This document shows positions 60,342 to 64,000 of a DNA stretch of 64,000 nt, in pieces. The DNA is from Humibacter sp. RRB41 (GTDB lineage Bacteria > Actinomycetota > Actinomycetes > Actinomycetales > Microbacteriaceae). Position 1 is the stretch's first letter; each line of letters opens with the position of its first letter. The notes below the pieces were generated by a model. That model was not told the DNA's origin. It was given only the letters and a program-made list of their open reading frames with translations, and did no database searches. Where the stretch lies: assembly GCF_022761015.1 (NCBI RefSeq), contig NZ_JAKWJQ010000001.1:310001-374000 (forward strand), written 5' to 3'. A program made the translations under genes and the position numbers.

Positions 60342-60728
60342 GTGCCCGACCGCACGGCATCCCGTCTCACAAGGAGCCTCACAGGCGTCGCTGACTGTCG
60401 GGTTCTCCGCGGTGGAGCATGTTTCGTCGCTGTTCGCGTGCGGACGCGCCTCGAGTCACGGCGCCTCGTCGGTGCGCTCCTCGTCGGCATGCTCATCCTG
60501 TTTCCCTTGACCTTCGCCAGCAACATCTTCGTCGACCCGAACACTCTTCCCGGATGGCTGCACGCATTCGTGAACGTCAACCCGATCACGCAGCTCGTGA
60601 CCGCCGAGCGCGGTCTGATGAACGGCACTGCCGCCGGTGACCAGATCATCTGGGTGCTCGTTGCCGCGGCCGCACTCACGATCGTGTTCGCTCCGCCGAC
60701 GGTGCTCATCTACCGCAACAAGCGCTGA
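60342..60728 (+). pseudogene. C-terminal remnant of an ABC-2 (DrrB-like) permease
   Basis: From about 60471 the frame reads VGALLVGMLILFPLTFASNIFVDPNTLPGWLHAFVNVNPITQLVTAERGLMNG and a last helix ending in YRNKR, the typical end of drug/polyketide ABC-2 permeases. The preceding four or so helices are missing and the N-terminal 40 codons look random. No ATPase gene accompanies it. A decayed fragment of a once complete exporter. Confidence 0.7.
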
Positions 60729-60837
60729 GACGACACCCGGACGCCGAAACGAAAGCGGAGATCGTCACAGTCCCGACTCGTGTGCTGCTGACACCTCCCG
60801 GGGTATGTTGACCGGGGACGCTACGACGGGGGTAGAC

Positions 60838-61890
60838 GTGAAGATGCGCGGTGCGCGGTGGGCAGGTTTGGGCGGCCTCGGGCTGGTGTGCACGGCATTG
60901 GTCGTGCTCGGTCAATCGGGAGCCGCGTTCGCGGCGACAAGCACCGTGCCGGCCGCCCAGTACACGGATGCCGACCCTGCGGTGCTCCCCGCGGGGTCCG
61001 GTTCGAGCTGGGGTACCCCGGGGTCGGTCACGTTCCCCGACGCTCTCGACTTCTCGACGCTGCCCGCAACGACCGAGACCGCCCGTGCCGGCGCCGTGCT
61101 CCCGCCGGGTGCTCCGGCCGGATGCACGCGTGAGATTCTCGGCGTCTCCCTGACGGTCCTCTTCGGCGGATCGGCAGCGACCCCGAATCCCGGCGCGATG
61201 ACCTTGGCGTTGAGCAACGACTCCCAGGCATCCGTCGACGACGACGTCACCTATTCGGCGAACCTCTTCCACCCGGCGGGCTATCCGGGTGGGGCGGGAG
61301 TCGCCATCCCGAACGTCGCCGAGACCTTCACGGCGACTTTCGACGACCCGCAGCCGGTGGCCGGTGTCGCCGCGATCCTGTCCCTCGACACGCGGGAGAG
61401 CCCGACCTGGACCATCCAGGACTTCTCCTTCGAGGCGAACGACATCTGCCAGCCGACCATCGCCGGCACCCCGACCGCGGCCACGGTCGGGCAAGGCTAT
61501 TCGTTCACCCCGACCGTCACGAACGCGACGGGAGGCACGTACGCCATCACGGCAGGAGTGCTGCCGACCGGGCTCTCGCTCGATCCCGCGACGGGCACCA
61601 TCGCGGGTACCCCAACCAACTCGGGGACCTACCAGGTCACCGAGTCGGTGACGACCTCGGCGGGAACGGCCGACATCGCGCTCACCATCGACGTCGTATC
61701 CGCGGCCGTTTCGATGCCTACTCCTACCCCGACGCCGCCCGCGGCAGCGGCGACGCCGCCGACCTCGGGCGGACCGTCACTCGCCGATTCCGGAAGCGAC
61801 GCGTGGCCGTTCCTCGGCGTCGGCACCATCGCGCTGGTCCTCGGCGTCGTCGCGGTGACGATCGGGTGTCGTCGTCGCTCCGCGGAATGA
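60838..61890 (+). CDS. secreted Ig-like-domain surface protein with C-terminal anchor
   Basis: Protein of 350 residues. Signal peptide WAGLGGLGLVCTALVVLGQSGAAFAA, a beta-rich domain with Cys pairs, then a putative-Ig (He_PIG) repeat: PTIAGTPTAATVGQGYSFTPTVTNATGGTYAITAGVLPTGLSLDPATGTIAGTPTNSGTYQVT. A Pro/Thr-rich linker leads to SLADSGSD, a transmembrane helix (FLGVGTIALVLGVVAVTIG) and CRRRSAE, the order of a sortase-anchored protein with an LAxTG-like signal in which TG reads SG. Start GTG 60838 or ATG 60844. Probably cell-wall displayed; ligand unknown. Confidence 0.82.
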   Translation: MKMRGARWAGLGGLGLVCTALVVLGQSGAAFAATSTVPAAQYTDADPAVLPAGSGSSWGTPGSVTFPDALDFSTLPATTETARAGAVLPPGAPAGCTREILGVSLTVLFGGSAATPNPGAMTLALSNDSQASVDDDVTYSANLFHPAGYPGGAGVAIPNVAETFTATFDDPQPVAGVAAILSLDTRESPTWTIQDFSFEANDICQPTIAGTPTAATVGQGYSFTPTVTNATGGTYAITAGVLPTGLSLDPATGTIAGTPTNSGTYQVTESVTTSAGTADIALTIDVVSAAVSMPTPTPTPPAAAATPPTSGGPSLADSGSDAWPFLGVGTIALVLGVVAVTIGCRRRSAE

Positions 61891-61949
61891 CCGGCGAGCG
61901 GATGTCCATGCCGCGTGATCGATAGCGGAATACTCGGCCGCTCGCTAAA

Positions 61950-61970
61950 GTTGAGTTAATCAGACTCAAG
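61950..61970. promoter_or_regulatory. HAIR element (HspR operator) before clpB
   Basis: GTTGAGT-TAATCAG-ACTCAAG matches the HspR-associated inverted repeat CTTGAGT-N7-ACTCAAG with one mismatch. A -10-like TAAAGT (61946-61951) overlaps its left arm. In actinobacteria HspR represses dnaK and clpB through this element, releasing on heat shock. Confidence 0.85.
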
Positions 61971-62101
61971 TTTTCGGCATGCTGTCGTTCGTGCGGTGTT
62001 GGAGCGAGGTCCCCGTCGGGCCGAGCTGGACCGGACGGATCGGTTGCGGCATCCGGAACTCTCACAGACATCCGCCACCATGCGGGAAGGACAGGACACA
62101 G

Positions 62102-64000
62102 ATGGCGAACATGCAGGGTGCACCCTCCAGCCAGGAGGACCAGAAGAGCGCGCTCGAACAGTACGGAATCGACCTCACGGAGCTTGCCAAGGCGGGCAAG
62201 CTCGATCCCGTGATCGGTCGCGACTCCGAGATCCGTCGCGTCAGCCAGGTGCTGACGAGGCGCACCAAGAACAACCCGGTGCTGATCGGCGAACCCGGCG
62301 TCGGCAAGACGGCCGTCGTCGAGGGCCTCGCTCAGCGCATCGTCGCGGGCGACGTCGCCGAGTCGCTGAAGAACAAGCGGCTGGTGTCGCTCGACATCTC
62401 CGCTTTGGTTGCAGGCGCGATGTACCGCGGCCAGTTCGAGGAGCGGCTCAAGGCGGTGCTCAAAGAGGTCGACGAGTCGAACGGCGAGGTCATCACGTTC
62501 GTCGACGAGTTGCACCTGCTCATGGGTGCCGGCGGTGGCGAGGGGTCGGTCGCGGCATCCAACATGCTCAAGCCGATGCTCGCGCGCGGTGAGTTGCGCC
62601 TGATCGGTGCGACGACACTCGACGAGTATCGCGAGTACATCGAGAAGGATGCCGCGCTCGAGCGACGCTTTCAGCAGGTGTACGTGGGCGAGCCGAGCGT
62701 CGAGGACACGATCGCGATCCTCCGTGGGCTCAAGGGGCGCTACGAGGCGCACCACGGCGTGACGATCTCGGATGCCGCGCTGGTGGCATCCGCAGCACTG
62801 TCCAACCGTTACATCACGTCGCGGCAGTTGCCCGACAAGGCGATCGACTTGATCGACGAGGCGATGAGCCGCCTGAAGATGGAGATCGACTCGTCGCCGG
62901 TCGAGATCGACCAGCTCAAGCGCCAGGTCGACCGTATGAAGCTCGAGGAACTCGCCCTCAAGAAGGAGAAGGACGACGCGTCGAAGGAGCGTCTCGCCAA
63001 GCTGCGCGAGGAGCTCGTCACCCACGAGCGCGAGCTCTCGGAGCTCGAGGCGCGCTGGGCTCGTGAGCGAATGAGCCTCAACCGCGTCGGCGACCTCAAG
63101 AAGAAGCTCGACGGAGCGGTCACCGAGCGGGATCGCGCGCTGCGCGAGGCGAACTATGCCAAGGCATCCAAGCTCGAATACGAGACCATCAAGCAGCTCG
63201 AGCGCGATCTCGCGGAGGCCGAGCAGGCCGAGGATGCGCCGGACGAGCCGCGCATGGTGAACGAACAGGTCACCGAAGAAGACATCGCGGCGGTGATCGC
63301 GGCGTGGACGGGCATCCCGGTCGGGCGCCTCATGCAGGGCGAGACCGAGAAGCTGCTGAACCTGGAGAACGAGCTCGGCAAGCGACTGATCGGCCAGAAG
63401 CGTGCGGTGCACGCGGTGGCGGATGCCGTGCGTCGCTCCCGCGCTGGCATCAGCGACCCGAATCGGCCGACCGGGTCGTTCCTCTTCCTCGGTCCGACGG
63501 GCGTCGGCAAGACCGAGCTGGCGAAGGCGCTCGCGGAGTTCCTCTTCGACGACGAGCACGCCATGGTGCGCATCGACATGTCGGAGTACGGCGAGAAGCA
63601 CACCGTCTCGCGTCTGGTCGGCGCCCCTCCCGGCTATATCGGATATGAGCAGGGTGGACAGCTCACCGAGGCCGTGCGTCGCCGTCCCTACGGCGTGATC
63701 CTGCTCGACGAGGTCGAGAAGGCGCATCCGGAGGTGTTCGACATTCTGCTGCAGGTGCTCGACGACGGACGTCTCACCGACGGCCAGGGTCGCACTGTCG
63801 ACTTTCGCAATACCATCCTGATTCTCACCTCGAACCTCGGATCGCAGGTGCTCGTCGATCCGTCGTTGTCATGGACCGAGAAGGAGGGCGAGGTGCAGGC
63901 GCTCGTGCGTCAGGCGTTCAAGCCCGAGTTCGTCAACCGGCTCGACGACATCGTGGTGTTCTCGGCGCTCAGTGAGGAAGAGCTCGGCGAGATCGTCTCG
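62102..64000 (+). CDS. clpB: ClpB disaggregase without the N-terminal domain (3' end outside window)
   Basis: Hsp100 AAA+ ATPase that extracts polypeptides from aggregates with DnaK. 633 residues visible, continuing past the edge. D1 Walker A GEPGVGKT at 63-70 and [11 protein letters not shown] Walker B. A full coiled-coil middle domain runs about 290-400 ([24 protein letters not shown] ...). D2 has [21 protein letters not shown] and [37 protein letters not shown]. The usual about 140-residue Clp-N substrate-binding domain is absent: the ATG at 62102, with GGAAGG about 12 bases ahead, leads straight into [17 protein letters not shown] element upstream. Confidence 0.93.
   Translation, partial: MANMQGAPSSQEDQKSALEQYGIDLTELAKAGKLDPVIGRDSEIRRVSQVLTRRTKNNPVLIGEPGVGKTAVVEGLAQRIVAGDVAESLKNKRLVSLDISALVAGAMYRGQFEERLKAVLKEVDESNGEVITFVDELHLLMGAGGGEGSVAASNMLKPMLARGELRLIGATTLDEYREYIEKDAALERRFQQVYVGEPSVEDTIAILRGLKGRYEAHHGVTISDAALVASAALSNRYITSRQLPDKAIDLIDEAMSRLKMEIDSSPVEIDQLKRQVDRMKLEELALKKEKDDASKERLAKLREELVTHERELSELEARWARERMSLNRVGDLKKKLDGAVTERDRALREANYAKASKLEYETIKQLERDLAEAEQAEDAPDEPRMVNEQVTEEDIAAVIAAWTGIPVGRLMQGETEKLLNLENELGKRLIGQKRAVHAVADAVRRSRAGISDPNRPTGSFLFLGPTGVGKTELAKALAEFLFDDEHAMVRIDMSEYGEKHTVSRLVGAPPGYIGYEQGGQLTEAVRRRPYGVILLDEVEKAHPEVFDILLQVLDDGRLTDGQGRTVDFRNTILILTSNLGSQVLVDPSLSWTEKEGEVQALVRQAFKPEFVNRLDDIVVFSALSEEELGEIVS

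Overview
The window is chromosomal DNA of a high-GC Gram-positive bacterium, most likely a member of the Microbacteriaceae (Actinobacteria). The grounds are the GC-rich third codon positions, GTG/TTG starts and frequent GTGA/ATGA start-stop overlaps, many GATGCC and GCATCC hexamers, DUF222/HNH (13E12-type) and PadR/HxlR proteins, an HspR-type operator (HAIR) in front of clpB, and an intracellular-xylanase sugar locus. I see no rRNA, tRNA, CRISPR array, prophage or intact insertion sequence. The first gene is cut by the left edge and clpB by the right edge.

Layout. 1-9.5 kb: the end of an unknown gene; an NtaA/SnaA-type flavin monooxygenase; a divergent NmrA-type reductase/HxlR regulator pair; an RsmC/RlmG-like methyltransferase; NAD(P)HX epimerase; purine nucleoside phosphorylase; and a SWIM-SNF2 helicase. 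9.5-16 kb: a MarR-MATE efflux pair behind a very clear operator-promoter, a YCII/ECF42 sigma pair, an exported LAS-peptidase-like protein and a His-rich PadR regulator, preceded by two paired palindromic elements. 16-27 kb: YchJ and PRC-barrel proteins, MetY beside a second NtaA/SnaA monooxygenase, an LLM oxidoreductase, a RibD-like reductase, a SulP transporter, an EamA exporter and a DUF402 protein.

27-39.3 kb is a plant-glycan utilisation locus. The minus strand carries an Lpl-type ABC importer, a DUF624 protein and a GH42 beta-galactosidase. The plus strand carries a DUF6807 (PmoA-like) protein, a Gfo/Idh/MocA oxidoreductase, an intracellular GH10 xylanase and a cupin. A LacI repressor sits between them, and matching 19-bp 7-5-7 palindromes lie at the promoters of both arms. 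39.4-46 kb: an exported GH3 protein, argG, VOC and two-ACT-domain proteins, a DUF222/HNH protein and a truncated kinase remnant.

46.3-53.0 kb holds the most unusual system. An ABC-type ATPase domain is fused to two GAF-like regions and a KdpD-like histidine kinase. Next come a KdpE-like response regulator, a xylose-type lipoprotein binding protein, a single-domain ABC ATPase and a permease. This looks like a sugar importer whose sensor kinase carries its own transporter-type nucleotide-binding domain. 53-57.7 kb: an SDR/MarR pair and an HxlR/MFS/RibD-like drug-response cluster ending in an internally deleted RibD-like pseudogene. 57.8-62 kb: a free-standing NTF2-like protein, FabH, a MOSC protein, a C-terminal relic of an ABC-2 permease and a wall-anchored-looking surface protein. 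62.1 kb to the end: ClpB lacking its N-terminal domain.

Several genes appear leaderless, with a -10 hexamer six or seven bases before the start codon. Two near-identical hairpin repeats, each trailed by 22-23 bp tandem half-copies, sit near 19.9 and 40.8 kb.
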